DNA of 64,000 nucleotides, from assembly GCF_000250675.2 (NCBI RefSeq), contig NC_018681.1:1736001-1800000 (forward strand), given 5' to 3'. The stretch comes from Nocardia brasiliensis ATCC 700358. Its GTDB lineage: Bacteria; Actinomycetota; Actinomycetes; Mycobacteriales; Mycobacteriaceae. Below the pieces are notes generated by a model. The model worked only from the letters and a program-made list of their open reading frames with translations, was not told where the DNA came from and did not search any database. Position 1 is the first letter of the stretch. Each line of letters begins with the position of its first letter. The translations under genes were made by a program, and so were the position numbers. Shown piece after piece: positions 36,501-43,473 of this stretch.

Positions 36501-36958
36501 AGGCCTACCCGCACCTGGTGTGGGCACGGGAGCCGCTGCGCTTCGGCGAGCGTTTCCCGTTGAAGGCGGGCCTGCTGACCTCGCTCGGCTTCGGGCACGT
36601 CAACGGGCTGCTCGCGGTGGTGCATCCGGAGGCGTTCATCCAGGCGATCGAGCCGTCCCGGCGCGAGGCCTACCAGCGGCAGGCGCAGGAGCGTCAGCTC
36701 GCGGGCCGGCAGCGTTTCGCCGAGGCCATGTGCGGCGGCGCGCCGCTGTACGAGCGCCCGGCCGACCGTCGCCTCGGTGGCGACGGCACCCCGGCCAAGC
36801 AGTCGCGGCAGCTCGAGGCCGACGTGTTGTTGTCGACCGAGGCGCGCCTCGGCGGCGACGGCGCGTACCGGGCCGACGGCTTCGCGTGCGGAGCGGCGGT
36901 ATCGGATGCGCAACTCGCGGCGGATGGTTCGCGCGCGAGCGGCCAGAGCGCGTCGTAG
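27581..36958 (+). CDS. fas: Type I fatty acid synthase (bacterial FAS-I)
   Basis: Giant multifunctional synthase of 3,125 residues, close in length and sequence to mycobacterial Fas (3,069). Domains in order: acetyl transferase with GHSQG (Ser162); enoyl reductase beginning LTGRSPILLAGMTPTTVDA near 427; hot-dog dehydratase with SGDHNPIHT near 1257; malonyl/palmitoyl transferase with YAFPGQGIQRKGMG near 1365 and AGHSVGEY (Ser1469); acyl carrier domain with DGVSSRRNQLLVDLGSEL (Ser1840/1841 region); ketoreductase with VITGASKGS near 2150; and ketosynthase with PVAACATAAVS (Cys2745). No phosphopantetheinyl transferase domain is present; acpS follows 11 bases later. The TTG at 27581 (MTINES) is chosen because mycobacterial Fas begins MTI and GGAGAAGGAAG lies upstream; ATGs at 27551 and 27467 are alternatives. 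It makes acyl-CoA primers for membrane lipids and mycolic acids. Confidence 0.97.
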   Translation: MTINESTEAGTGQSAKVGGATRAGGTRSPLLDHLLNGTPYALAFGGQGAQWLDELADISRDSALEPELTALVNEAEAMLEPVSAQLLVVRPVGFDPVGWMLEDDLVDTELGEVSAAPPAQVLRSAAVSMPGVLLSQVAAMRALRLQGLDPAAHAPVAIVGHSQGRLAATAVEAGGQRDAEILALAQLIGAAAGLVARRRGLMPVGERSPMVAVSNVDPEQLRAVVAEVSEGVDPAAAAVVSIRNGRRRAVLSGAPAQLERVRQRCAQIHDKQAAEREGKVRGGAIFAPVFEDVAVDVAFHHPALADTVDLVTSWAGQCGLDAALAGALAQEILVDPIDWVEIVDGVVAAGAQWILDLGPGDLLSRLTGGSLKGTGVGIVAAATRAGQRSLLTPGAAPETAAAWTEFAPRPVRLPNGRIVVETAFTKLTGRSPILLAGMTPTTVDAKIVAAAANAGHWAELAGGGQVTEQIFADRVAELKTLLQPGRAVQFNSLFLDPYLWKLQLGGKRLVQKARTAGAPFDGVIVTAGIPELEEAVALINELTEVGISHVAFKPGTVAQIRAVLRIADEVPDYPVIMHIEGGKAGGHHSWEDLDDLLLETYAELRGRDNVVVCVGGGIGTPERATEYLTGAWASAHGYPVMPLDGVLVGTAAMATLEATTAPEVKQLLVDTPGTPDWVGAGTASGGMASGRSQLGADIHEIDNAASRTGRLLDEVAGDADAVAARRDEIIAALNGTAKPYFGDVATMTYQDWLQRYVELAVGLDRRKDFDCGSDIGDAIADATRSLWLDISWRDRFAEMMRRTESRLHPADRGEIPTLFPADDAFENPVAALCALQERYPAAVHTQLHPADVPFFVALCKTPGKPVNFVPVVDGDVRRWWRSDSLWQAHDSRYSADQVCIIPGTVAVAGITRVDEPVGELLDRFEQDTAYSLVRAGVVPVAIDARRVAGVTTGAIDTVLAAPDLEWSGRTTVNPVHRLGELSEWTVDGKGAVHPPSGATLTETTGPVAEHSYVELTVPLLGSNVVRIRITVPTAVYNGGAPVVTEADATAAMSALLAVAAGQDLPEVKGKVAHLNIAWTPDLIADHAGVTGSGLPSALSTLGRTVPDVLVGACWPAVFAVLGAARAADGTSVIEGMLDLVHLDHQIHLAGELPTSPSVLAVRAEAGETLDTDLGRVVEVRVRIAGLLDRPETGLSMPTVATLTERFAIRGRNGAGELTDPPRAAGTVADTATDTPRRRRRDVTMVAPRTMHAFAAVSGDHNPIHTSDAAAKLAGLGSPIVHGMWLSAAAQHAVSALDPDSTVPARTLTAWTTRFLGMVRPGAEIDVRVERVAVDAGGEIIEVSCRAAGDLVMTATGRTATPRTVYAFPGQGIQRKGMGLDARTRSKAAKAIWDRADKHTREALGFSILAVVRDNPTYLKARGVEHRHPDGVLHLTQFTQVAMAVLGVAQVAELREAGAFIEGAMLAGHSVGEYNALAAVAGVLPLEAVLEVVFQRGSAMHELVPRDDKGRSDYRMAAIRPSQMGLPDDEVIDFVSGIGAQVGEFLEVVNLNLRGSQYAIAGTVAGLEALEAEIDRRRTEFGGKRAYILVPGIDVPFHSTVLRKGVPEFRHKLEQLLPADLHPEVLVGRYIPNLVPRPFSLERAFIQEIADLVPSEPLAAVLADFEGWAARPTELCRVVLVELLAWQFASPVRWIETQDLLFTDIASGGLGVERFVEIGLGATPTVANLASQTLKLPAFSGTTVEVLNIEREAGIVYSTDTDPAPVDEPADEIAETPTAAAPVAAAAPVAAPAPSSGGPRPDDIVFTAADATRVLIALWTKLRLDQIGPVDTIEGLCDGVSSRRNQLLVDLGSELSLGAIDGAADADMGALAATVERLARTYKPFGSVLTDSIGDHLRKVFGPSGKRPAAIAERVKKVWELGDGWASHVTAEVSLGTREGASVRGGELGGLVSGSLGDGAAVDAAIDAAVQAVAARRGLAVSLPSAGGGGGATVDAAALGEFTEQITGRDGVLATAARVVLDQLGLTEQVSAPEATDTSLVDLVSAELGSDWPRLVAPAFDARKAVLLDDRWATAREDLARLWLGNDAETAALPVTGYLGAGEAVAAQANWWRERAKHEARSVLAGVYAQIAEAALSTDDRGIWSADIAVITGASKGSIAAAVTGRLLGGGATVVVTTSSLNDDRLAFYRKLYRDNARHGAALWVVPANMASYQDIDALIEWIGTEQVDNAGGAKIKTKDAMTPTMLLPFAAPRVAGDLSDAGARAEMEMRVLLWSVERLIGGLSVLGADHDVDAKLHVVLPGSPNRGMFGGDGAYGESKAALDAVVAKWRAEKSWSARVTLVHALIGWVRGTGLMGHNDPMVAAVEEAGVQTWSTTEMADELLKWCTSRARQVTLAGPQQIDLTGGLARAKLDLPALAKQAAEQAATETAQADAAATISALPAPPALSSALPVPEWGTVTADLADMVVIVGAGELGPYGSARTRFEMEVEDQLSAAGVLELAWTTGLVTWENDPKPGWYDAETGDFVPESELAEKYHDAVIARCGVRRYGDDGAMVDNSAPLMTSVFLDQDLTFTVGGEAEARAFYEADPEHTVIVPVPDSGDWTVIRKAGTEIRVPRRAKLSRTVGGQIPTGWDPTVWGISAEMVNSIDRVALWNVVCTVDAFISSGFSPAELMSWVHPSQVANTQGTGMGGMSSMRSLYIDNLLGESRANDILQEALPNVALAHVVQAYVGSYGAMVHPVAACATAAVSVEEGVDKIRLGKADLVVAGGFDDLGIEGIVGFGDMSATADSAAMSAKGISDRYFSRANDRRRGGFVESQGGGTVLLARGDVAVEMGLPVLGVVAFAQSFADGVHTSIPAPGLGALGAGRGGRESRIAAELRKLGVTPDDIAVLSKHDTSTAANDPNESELHTRLATAIGRSAGAPLFVVSQKSLTGHAKGGAAAFQLIGLCQVLENGVVPPNRSLDCVDDKMQAYPHLVWAREPLRFGERFPLKAGLLTSLGFGHVNGLLAVVHPEAFIQAIEPSRREAYQRQAQERQLAGRQRFAEAMCGGAPLYERPADRRLGGDGTPAKQSRQLEADVLLSTEARLGGDGAYRADGFACGAAVSDAQLAADGSRASGQSAS

Positions 36959-36969
36959 GCTCCCGCTCT

Positions 36970-37407
36970 ATGACGATCCTCGGTATCGGCTTGGACTTGG
37001 TGACTGTCTCCGAGTTCGCCGAACAGCTCGAACGTGCCGGAACCACCATGCTCCGGGAAAGTTTCACCGCGGGCGAGCGACGCTACTGTCAGAGCAAGGG
37101 GACCGATCCGGCACGCAGCTATGCGGCGCGGTGGGCGGCGAAGGAGGCGGTGCTCAAGGCCTGGGCATCGTCTCGGTTCGCCCGCCGCCCGCAGATCGGT
37201 GACAACCCCTACCCGCTGATCGAAGTGGTCAACGACGCATGGGGCAGGCCGAGCATCAAGCTGCACGGCCTGGCTGCCGAATTCCTGCCGCGCGCACGGG
37301 TTCACCTCTCGCTCACGCACGACGGCGACATGGCCGCCGCGATGGTGGTGCTGGAGGACCCGGGCGAACTGGCCGATCTGATCGCAGGCCGCGAAGGCCA
37401 GGGCTGA
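36970..37407 (+). CDS. acpS: Holo-[acyl-carrier-protein] synthase
   Basis: 145-residue phosphopantetheinyl transferase of the AcpS type. MTILGIGLDLV carries the Mg-binding Asp9, RWAAKEAVLKAW carries the conserved Lys58-Glu59, and VHLSLTHDGDMAAAMVV is the C-terminal motif. It transfers 4'-phosphopantetheine from CoA to the carrier domain of the FAS-I encoded 11 bases upstream, as in the mycobacterial fas-acpS pair. No strong ribosome site is visible, so translation may be coupled to fas. Confidence 0.95.
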   Translation: MTILGIGLDLVTVSEFAEQLERAGTTMLRESFTAGERRYCQSKGTDPARSYAARWAAKEAVLKAWASSRFARRPQIGDNPYPLIEVVNDAWGRPSIKLHGLAAEFLPRARVHLSLTHDGDMAAAMVVLEDPGELADLIAGREGQG

Positions 37408-37410
37408 CGA

Positions 37411-38565
37411 TCAGTCCCGGTGGGTGCGCCGCAGCCGCCTGCGCTGCAGCGCCCACCACGCTTCCAGGGCTCGGTCGGGATCGGTGAGATCGATCCCGAC
37501 CAGATCCTGGAAGCGGCGCAGCCGGTAGCGCACCGTATTGGTGTGCAGGCCCATCTCTTTCGCGGTGTGGTCCACCCGCATGCCGCTGCTCAGGTAGTGC
37601 TGTGCGGTATCGAGCAGCGTTGCCGCGCTTTCGCTTTCGCCCAGCGGCAGCAGATAGCGCCGATCGAGTTCCTCGCCGACCTCGCTGTCGGCCAGCACCG
37701 CGGGCAACAGTCCGAGGTCGGCCAGGGTGTGCACGCCGGTGAGTTCGAAGGCGTCGGCGGTCGCCATCGCGCGGGTGGCGCGCAGGAACGACGGTTCCAT
37801 CCGGTCCAGCCGGGCGGCCGGGCCGATCCCGACCGCGGTCGGCAGCTCGATGGTCGGTGCCGTGTCGACGATTCCGGCGATGTCACCGTCGATGACCGCG
37901 AACAGCGCGTGCGGCCGATCACCCGCGGGTTCGAGTGCTCTGACCAACGCTTCGGCCGGCACGGCGGCGCTCGGCCGGGCCCGCACCGCGTGGTAGACGC
38001 GGAACGAGTCGAGGCCGTAACGCTCTGCCTGGACCCGGATTTCGGCGGAGGCGAGGGTGCCGAACAAAATCCCGCGCACCAGATCGGACCGGTGCTGCTG
38101 ATCGTGCAGGGTCTGCTGGAATTCCACCTCCAGGTGCCCGCGCGCCACCGCGAGGATCGCCGAATCGGTCACGGCGAGAATGTCATTGGCCAGGTCGAGC
38201 AACTGCCGGTCGGTCAGCCCGAGTTTGCGGCCCATGGTGATGGTCTCGTCGGTCGCCACCCGCACCGCGAAGCGCCAGCCGTTGAACATCTCGTGCACCG
38301 GAATCCCTTGCCGAGCACGCGTTTTGCCGTGCTCGGTGAACAGGGCCAGTTCGGGTTCGGTCAGCTCGCTCTCGGTGGCGAGGGTGCGCAGGACCTGCTC
38401 GACGGTGCTGACCGCCGTCGGCAGGATCTGTGCGGTGTCCAGCCGCCCGTACGAGGGCACTTCGACGCGCATGCGTTCTACCGCGGTGGTGGTCAGGTCG
38501 GTGGCATGCGTGAGCAGCCGAGCCAGCAGGGCGCGGCGGTCCGCGGGGATCGGACTGGTCGCCAT
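37411..38565 (-). CDS. PucR-type helix-turn-helix regulator
   Basis: 384-residue regulator of the PucR/CdaR architecture. An N-terminal helical domain (about 10-160, with FTEHGKTRARQGIPVHEMFNG in pieces) is followed by a central GGDEF-like sensor region. The C-terminal PucR HTH reads YLSSGMRVDHTAKEMGLHTN with TVRYRLRRFQDL. Family members control amino-acid, purine or lipid pathways in actinobacteria. The ATG at 38565 is preferred over a GTG at 38601. It is convergent with acpS, only three bases separating the stops. A role in fas control is possible but not shown. Confidence 0.85.
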   Translation of the reverse strand: MATSPIPADRRALLARLLTHATDLTTTAVERMRVEVPSYGRLDTAQILPTAVSTVEQVLRTLATESELTEPELALFTEHGKTRARQGIPVHEMFNGWRFAVRVATDETITMGRKLGLTDRQLLDLANDILAVTDSAILAVARGHLEVEFQQTLHDQQHRSDLVRGILFGTLASAEIRVQAERYGLDSFRVYHAVRARPSAAVPAEALVRALEPAGDRPHALFAVIDGDIAGIVDTAPTIELPTAVGIGPAARLDRMEPSFLRATRAMATADAFELTGVHTLADLGLLPAVLADSEVGEELDRRYLLPLGESESAATLLDTAQHYLSSGMRVDHTAKEMGLHTNTVRYRLRRFQDLVGIDLTDPDRALEAWWALQRRRLRRTHRD

Positions 38566-38694
38566 TAACTGGAGAGTAACTCTCTTTCGGCTCGGCGACA
38601 AAGGGTGCGCCGGTTTCCCGGGTGGATTGCGACAAACCGCACTATTGCGACAAGATCGCTCAGGCGTGTCCGCGGAACCGGCGTGCCGCGGTGG

Positions 38695-39393
38695 TCAGCG
38701 CTGGCTGGCCGAGCGTGATTCCTTCTCCGCGACCAGCAGATAGGCGACCATCAGCCGCTTGAGTTCCGACACCGCCTCGGCGTTGCTCTGTTCGTCCTGC
38801 ACCGAGAAGTTCAGCATCGAGTAGACGACGTGCACCAGGACCTCGGCCATCATGGTGCGCCGCGCCCGCGGGGTACGCGGCGTGAGGGGGCGCAGCATCT
38901 GCGCGACGACCTCGGCGAACTCCTTCTCGTGGATCGCGCCGGTGGCCCGCGTCGACGGGGTGGACTGCATCGCGAGCCACACCTCGCGCCGGGACGGGTC
39001 GGTCATCCACAGATTCGCCATGTGGTCGACGAACTGGTTCATGTGCCGCAGCCAGTCCAGCGACGGGATCTCGCCGTGGAAATCGGCGAGTTCGCGCGAC
39101 ACGGCGACGAGATCCTGCCGGTTCAGCTCACAGACGATCACGTACTTGTTGGCGAAGAACTGGTACAGGGTGCCGATCGGCACCTCGGCCCGCGCCGCCA
39201 CCTCTTCACAGGTGAACGATTCGAATCCGACCTCTACCAGCAGTTCTCTGGACGCCTGCAAGAGCGCGTCGAACTTTCGCTTGCTGCGTTCCTGCGTCGG
39301 CCGTCGCCGCGGCATGAGCTCCTGTGGGTCGTCCTGCAGCTCCAACGCAGGGTCCAGCCGTTGCTTCGACCTGGCCTCCGCGCGTACTTCCAC
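38695..39393 (-). CDS. TetR/AcrR family transcriptional regulator
   Basis: 232-residue regulator. The HTH at about 38-85 reads LLQASRELLVEVGFESFTCEEVAARAEVPIGTLYQFFANK (in two helices), the usual TetR layout, with a helical ligand domain after it. It is not the ortholog of mycobacterial FasR by sequence. The GTG at 39393 has no ribosome site but TAGCCT lies six bases upstream, the spacing of a leaderless start; ATG 39315 (AGGAG three bases upstream) is an alternative. It is divergent from the actin-like membrane protein gene. Confidence 0.85.
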   Translation of the reverse strand: MEVRAEARSKQRLDPALELQDDPQELMPRRRPTQERSKRKFDALLQASRELLVEVGFESFTCEEVAARAEVPIGTLYQFFANKYVIVCELNRQDLVAVSRELADFHGEIPSLDWLRHMNQFVDHMANLWMTDPSRREVWLAMQSTPSTRATGAIHEKEFAEVVAQMLRPLTPRTPRARRTMMAEVLVHVVYSMLNFSVQDEQSNAEAVSELKRLMVAYLLVAEKESRSASQR

Positions 39394-39554
39394 GTAACCA
39401 GGCTAACGGTAGGGACACTCGCACGACACGCGCCGGGCATCTGCGTGTTCCTCTTCTGTCCGAATTCACCACCCATCCGGATCGAATTCGGCGTCGAACA
39501 CATACCGAGCGCGCGTGGCTGCAGACGCGCGAAAGGATCAGGAAGGCGCGATCA

Positions 39555-40832
39555 GTGGTAGGTCGATCAGTGGTAACTCTCGGCGTCTCCACCGAACGTG
39601 GCGCCGTGCACGCGGTAGCTTTCGCCGACACCGGCTCCCGGCTACCCGAGCGCGTGCTGCTGCATCGGGTGCGGCGCACACACAGCGACAGCAAGGCCGA
39701 ACTGGCGGAAGCGGTCGAGACGGCGATGGACGAACTCGCCGCCGAACTCGGTCCCGAGCACGAGATCGCCGGTGCCGCGGTCACCTACCGGGACGCGGCC
39801 GAGCGCCGCGCGATCGTCACCAGGCTGGCGAGCGGGCAATGGCACACGGCCTCGCTGGTGTCGTCGAAATCGGCCCACCTCAGCGTGGCGGCCGTGATGA
39901 CCTGGCTCGACGAGTTCGACGACCTGCTGATCTGTGAGGTCGTGCCCGGGTACCAGGCCTTCACGCTGGTCGATCGGGAGCGGCGCCGGATCGTCGCGGC
40001 GACCAGTCAGTCCGGCGGCGCGACCGCCGAGGCGATGGGCGCCGCGGTCACGGCGGCCTGGGACCAGTTCGAGGCGGCCGCGGTCCGGCCCGACGCGGTG
40101 GTGCTGATCGGCTCCGCCGCAGGCAAACCCGCGGTCGTCGCGGCCGTGGACGGTTTCGGCGCACCGGTGATTCCGTGCAAGACGGCCTCGGCCGCGTCCG
40201 CCGCGGGTGCGGCGCTGTACGCGATGGCCGATCTGGACGAGTTCGGCCTCGCACCGGAGAAGGTGCGGCGGGTGCGCGGCGGTACGGCGGTGTTCGCGGC
40301 GGCCAGCGTCCTCGCGGGCGGTCTCGTGGTAGGCGGGGTTTACGTCGCGGGCGGTTCGTCGCGGACGCTGCCCGGTGCGGTCGTGAAGGACGCGCACGTC
40401 ACCGCCGAGTCCAAGATGGTCGCGGGCGGGCCGGGCGGCGCGACCGACGAGGATCGCGGTGGCGACGGCCCGGTGCTCGACCGGCGCGTGCCGGTCGCCG
40501 CGCACGCGCCGGATCTGACCGTGGTGACCATCGATCCGGCGGACATCCGGCCGGATTTCAGCACCCAGCGCTGGGGCAGCGGCCTGGAGCATCCGGAGCC
40601 GTTGCTCGTGGAGGGCGCGGCGCACGAGGCCGAGACCAACGCGGTCGCCCCGCTGACCTCCGGTTCCGGCATGCTCCCGGGGACGAACAAGGTTGGCGCG
40701 CCCAACGGTGCACTGCTGTTCCCCGGCGAGACTCCGCCGCCGGCCGCCTTCACCGCCGAGTCCTACGCGTGGTGGGACAACCACTTCCGGATGATGCTGC
40801 AGTGGGCGGCCCAGCAGTTCTCGCCCGTCTAG
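39555..40832 (+). CDS. Membrane protein with actin/Hsp70-like N-terminal domain, unknown function
   Basis: 425-residue protein. The N-terminal 240 residues resemble the duplicated ASKHA fold: VVTLGVSTERGAVHAVAFAD, then LLICEVVPGYQAFTLVDRER and DAVVLIGSAAGKPAVVAAV, as in actinobacterial DUF7159-like proteins. One membrane helix follows (AVFAAASVLAGGLVVGGVYV, about 257-276). The Asp/Gly/Pro-rich C-terminal tail of about 150 residues should lie outside and ends in a Trp-rich MMLQWAAQQFSPV. The GTG at 39555 has AGGAAGG nine bases upstream. The family assignment is tentative; function unknown. Confidence 0.65.
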   Translation: MVGRSVVTLGVSTERGAVHAVAFADTGSRLPERVLLHRVRRTHSDSKAELAEAVETAMDELAAELGPEHEIAGAAVTYRDAAERRAIVTRLASGQWHTASLVSSKSAHLSVAAVMTWLDEFDDLLICEVVPGYQAFTLVDRERRRIVAATSQSGGATAEAMGAAVTAAWDQFEAAAVRPDAVVLIGSAAGKPAVVAAVDGFGAPVIPCKTASAASAAGAALYAMADLDEFGLAPEKVRRVRGGTAVFAAASVLAGGLVVGGVYVAGGSSRTLPGAVVKDAHVTAESKMVAGGPGGATDEDRGGDGPVLDRRVPVAAHAPDLTVVTIDPADIRPDFSTQRWGSGLEHPEPLLVEGAAHEAETNAVAPLTSGSGMLPGTNKVGAPNGALLFPGETPPPAAFTAESYAWWDNHFRMMLQWAAQQFSPV

Positions 40833-40852
40833 TTCGACGACATCTCGAGACG

Positions 40853-40892
40853 AAAGGTCCGGTGCGCCCCTCCAGCACCGGACCTTTTCTTC
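40853..40892. terminator. Rho-independent terminator, probably bidirectional
   Basis: Thirteen-base arms AAAGGTCCGGTGC and GCACCGGACCTTT around a nine-base loop, with T-rich sequence on the plus side and A-rich on the other, between convergent genes. Confidence 0.85.
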
Positions 40893-40901
40893 TCCGAAGT
40901 C

Positions 40902-41666
40902 TCAGTTTGTCGTGCGGCGGCGGAACAGTGCGCCCGCGGCGAAATAGCCTGCTATTCCGATACCTGCGCACCACAGCACGGCCAGCCATGCGCTGTTTCC
41001 GATCGGGGTATCGAGCAGCAGGCCGCGCATGGTTTCGGTCACCGGGGTCACCGGTTGATGCTCGGCGAACCAGTGCAGCCAGCTCGGCATCGACTGCGGT
41101 GGCACGAACGCGCTGCTCACGTAGGGCAGGAACATGAAGAAGAAGGTCGCGGCGTTCGCGGCCTCCGGATTCTTCGCCAGCGCGCCCAGTGCCGCCGCCA
41201 CCCAGGACAGGGCGAGCACGAACAGCGCGATGATGCCGTAGGCGGCCAGCCAGCGCAGCGGGTCGGTGGTCGGCCGGAAGCCGATCGCGACCGCCACCCC
41301 GATCACGATCGTCGTGGTGATCAGGTTGCGCAGCAGACTTTCCACGACGTGCCCGGTGAGCACCGAGGATCGGGCGATGGCCATGGTCCGGAAGCGGTCG
41401 ATGATGCCGTTGTCCAGATCGGTGGACAGGCTGACCGCCGTTGTCGCCGAACCGAATCCGGCACACAGCAGAATGATGCCCGGCACGATGTAGTCGACAT
41501 AGGCGGTGCCGACGTTCATCGCGCCGCCGAACACGTAGACGAACATCAGCAGGATCACGACGGGTAGCGCGATCGTCACGATCATCGAATCGGGACTGCG
41601 CAGGGTATGGCGCAGATTGCGGCTCAGCATGGTGGCCGAATCCTGCGCGACGGTCGATATGGTCAC
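40902..41666 (-). CDS. ABC-2 type transporter permease (DrrB-like)
   Basis: 254-residue permease with about six membrane helices, for example IVTIALPVVILLMFVYVFGG and WLAAYGIIALFVLALSWVAA. The DrrB-type segment GFGSATTAVSLSTDLDNGIIDRF with RTMAIARSS is present, as is FLPYVSSAFVPPQSMP before the last helices. Its GTG start overlaps the stop of the ATPase gene by four bases (GTGA), so the two are translationally coupled. Together they should export a hydrophobic compound, drug or lipid. Confidence 0.9.
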   Translation of the reverse strand: MTISTVAQDSATMLSRNLRHTLRSPDSMIVTIALPVVILLMFVYVFGGAMNVGTAYVDYIVPGIILLCAGFGSATTAVSLSTDLDNGIIDRFRTMAIARSSVLTGHVVESLLRNLITTTIVIGVAVAIGFRPTTDPLRWLAAYGIIALFVLALSWVAAALGALAKNPEAANAATFFFMFLPYVSSAFVPPQSMPSWLHWFAEHQPVTPVTETMRGLLLDTPIGNSAWLAVLWCAGIGIAGYFAAGALFRRRTTN

Positions 41667-42619
41667 AGCGCTACCGCCTTCTGCACGGTGGGATGCCCGG
41701 TGAGCGCGAAGAACACGTCATCGAGGTCGGGGGTGTGGATGGCGAGACCGTCGATGGTGATCGCCTGGTTATCGAACCGATCGAGTAGCTGTTTGAGGGT
41801 GCCGACACTGCCGTCCGAGGGCACCAGCAGCTTCAGCTGGTCGACATCGATCTCGGCGTCCGGCACCGCCCGCGCGGCCGCGGCCAGTCCGGCCCGATCC
41901 GCGAAGGACAGTTGAATGTGCCCACCGGGCGCGAGCTGTTTCAGATCAGCCGCCGTGCCCTGCGCGACGATCTTTCCGTTGTGCAGCACCGCGATTCGGT
42001 CGGCGAGCTGATCGGCTTCCTCCAGATACTGGGTGGTGAGGAAGATCGTCACGCCGTCGGTGACCAGATCGCGGATCACCTGCCACAACTCGCGGCGGCT
42101 GCGTGGGTCCAGGCCGGTGGTCGGCTCGTCCAGGAAGATGATCCGCGGTTGGCCCATCAGGCTCATCGCCAGGTCGAGCCGGCGGCGCATCCCGCCGGAA
42201 TAGGTCGCGACTCGGGCGGCGCCTGCCTCGGTGAGATCGAACCGGGCGAGCAGCCGGGTTGTCCGGCGTGCGGATTCCTGGCTGCTCAGGTGCAGTAGAC
42301 GGCCCATCAGGCGCAGGTTCTCCGCTCCGGTGAGCACCTCGTCCACGGCGGAGTACTGGCCGGTGACCCCGATGAGCTTGCGCACGGCGTCGGGTTCGCG
42401 GGCCAGATCGTGACCGGCGACGCGGATCTCGCCGCCATCGGCGCGGGCCAGCGTCGCGAGGATGCGGACCATGGTCGTCTTGCCCGCCCCGTTCGGGCCG
42501 AGCAGCGCGAAGACCGTGCCCGCCGCGACCTCGAGGTCGATACCTGCCAGCACGGCTCGGCTGCCGAAGGCTTTGGTCAACCCGCTGATGCTGACGGCGG
42601 GGATGGATGGAACTGTCAT
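41663..42619 (-). CDS. ABC transporter ATPase, daunorubicin-resistance (DrrA) type
   Basis: 318-residue ATPase: Walker A LLGPNGAGKTTMVR (about 40-52), Q-loop GVTGQYSAVDEVLTG, signature TYSGGMRRRLDLAMSL, Walker B IIFLDEPTTGLD, and switch His replaced by Gln (FLTTQYLEEADQL), as in DrrA proteins. The C-terminal extension DVFFALTGHP is typical of this subfamily. The ATG at 42619 has GAGGAAC upstream. It is the first gene of a two-gene operon, divergent from a TetR gene with a perfect palindrome between them. Confidence 0.93.
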   Translation of the reverse strand: MTVPSIPAVSISGLTKAFGSRAVLAGIDLEVAAGTVFALLGPNGAGKTTMVRILATLARADGGEIRVAGHDLAREPDAVRKLIGVTGQYSAVDEVLTGAENLRLMGRLLHLSSQESARRTTRLLARFDLTEAGAARVATYSGGMRRRLDLAMSLMGQPRIIFLDEPTTGLDPRSRRELWQVIRDLVTDGVTIFLTTQYLEEADQLADRIAVLHNGKIVAQGTAADLKQLAPGGHIQLSFADRAGLAAAARAVPDAEIDVDQLKLLVPSDGSVGTLKQLLDRFDNQAITIDGLAIHTPDLDDVFFALTGHPTVQKAVAL

Positions 42620-42649
42620 AGTGTTCCTCGGATCGAAACTGTGTATGGC

Positions 42650-42664
42650 CTAAACTTTGTTTAG
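42650..42664. promoter_or_regulatory. Candidate TetR operator of the DrrAB-like exporter
   Basis: Perfect palindrome with arms CTAAAC and GTTTAG around TTT, centred in the 100-base divergent region between drrA-like and tetR genes. Confidence 0.55.
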
Positions 42665-42719
42665 ATAGTACGCAGTTTTCGACGCGGGGCAAGAGGTGCT
42701 GCAGAGAAAGAGGTCGACA

Positions 42720-43463
42720 GTGACGGACACCCCGGAGACGAGCGGCGCGGAGGTGCTGGCCAAATCGTTCGCCCTGCTGTGGGGGCTGGACGAGCAGGGC
42801 ACCCGCGGGCCGAAACGTGGGCTCAGCCTCGATCAGGTGGTCGACGCCGCGATCGAGGTCGCCGATGCCGAAGGGGTCGGCGCGCTCTCGATGAGCCGGG
42901 TCGCGAAGCAGCTCGGTTTCACCGCGATGTCGCTGTATCGCTATGTGGACAGCAAGGACACGCTGCTCGCGCTCGTCTCGGACCGGGTGCTCGGGCAGCC
43001 CCCGGAGCTGCCGGTCGGCCAGGGCTGGCGGGTCGGGGTCGAGGCTTGGGCCTGGGCCGAGGTCGAACAGATCCGGCGGCATCCGTGGTTCCTGAGTCTG
43101 CCCATGGTCACGCCGCCGGTCGGGCCGTGCAATATGGCCTGGCTCGATGCGGGCCTGGCGACGTTCGACGACACCGCGGTGCCCGAGTCGACCAAACTGC
43201 AACTGGTCATGAATGTTTCGCTGTACGTGCTCGGGCGCCTCCGGGTGGCGCGCGAAATGGGCGGCGACGACGAAGACAACGACGAGTACCCGGCCATGCT
43301 CAGCCGGGTCCTCGACCCCCAACGTTTCCCCGCCCTGACCCGCGCCCTCACCGCCCAGGCCTTCGACGAGGTCGACGCCGACTGGGACGACGCCGACTTC
43401 GCCTTCGGCCTGGCCCGCCTCCTGGACGGCTACGAACAATTCATCCGCTCCGTCGAGGGGTAG
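42720..43463 (+). CDS. TetR family regulator of the adjacent exporter
   Basis: 247-residue regulator with the TetR HTH at about 36-82: LDQVVDAAIEVADAEGVGAL, MSRVAKQLGFTAMSLYRYVD. The C-terminal domain is of the TetR_C_1/AcrR drug-sensing kind (Trp- and Pro-rich, PWFLSLPMVTPPVGP). The GTG at 42720 has AGAGG upstream; a GTG at 42696 would add eight residues. It is divergent from the DrrAB-like operon across a CTAAAC/GTTTAG palindrome, so it is the likely local repressor, released by the exported drug. Confidence 0.87.
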   Translation: MTDTPETSGAEVLAKSFALLWGLDEQGTRGPKRGLSLDQVVDAAIEVADAEGVGALSMSRVAKQLGFTAMSLYRYVDSKDTLLALVSDRVLGQPPELPVGQGWRVGVEAWAWAEVEQIRRHPWFLSLPMVTPPVGPCNMAWLDAGLATFDDTAVPESTKLQLVMNVSLYVLGRLRVAREMGGDDEDNDEYPAMLSRVLDPQRFPALTRALTAQAFDEVDADWDDADFAFGLARLLDGYEQFIRSVEG

Positions 43464-43473
43464 CGCTCATCGT

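Noticed and set aside
29174..36913. A 2,579-codon open frame on the minus strand opposite fas
   Set aside because: It is the antisense shadow of a very GC-rich gene; the translation is Arg/His/Gly/Asp-rich without any domain, while the plus strand encodes full FAS-I.
38695..39393. The TetR gene near fas as FasR
   Set aside because: Its HTH and length do not match the mycobacterial FasR sequence I know; proximity alone is not enough.
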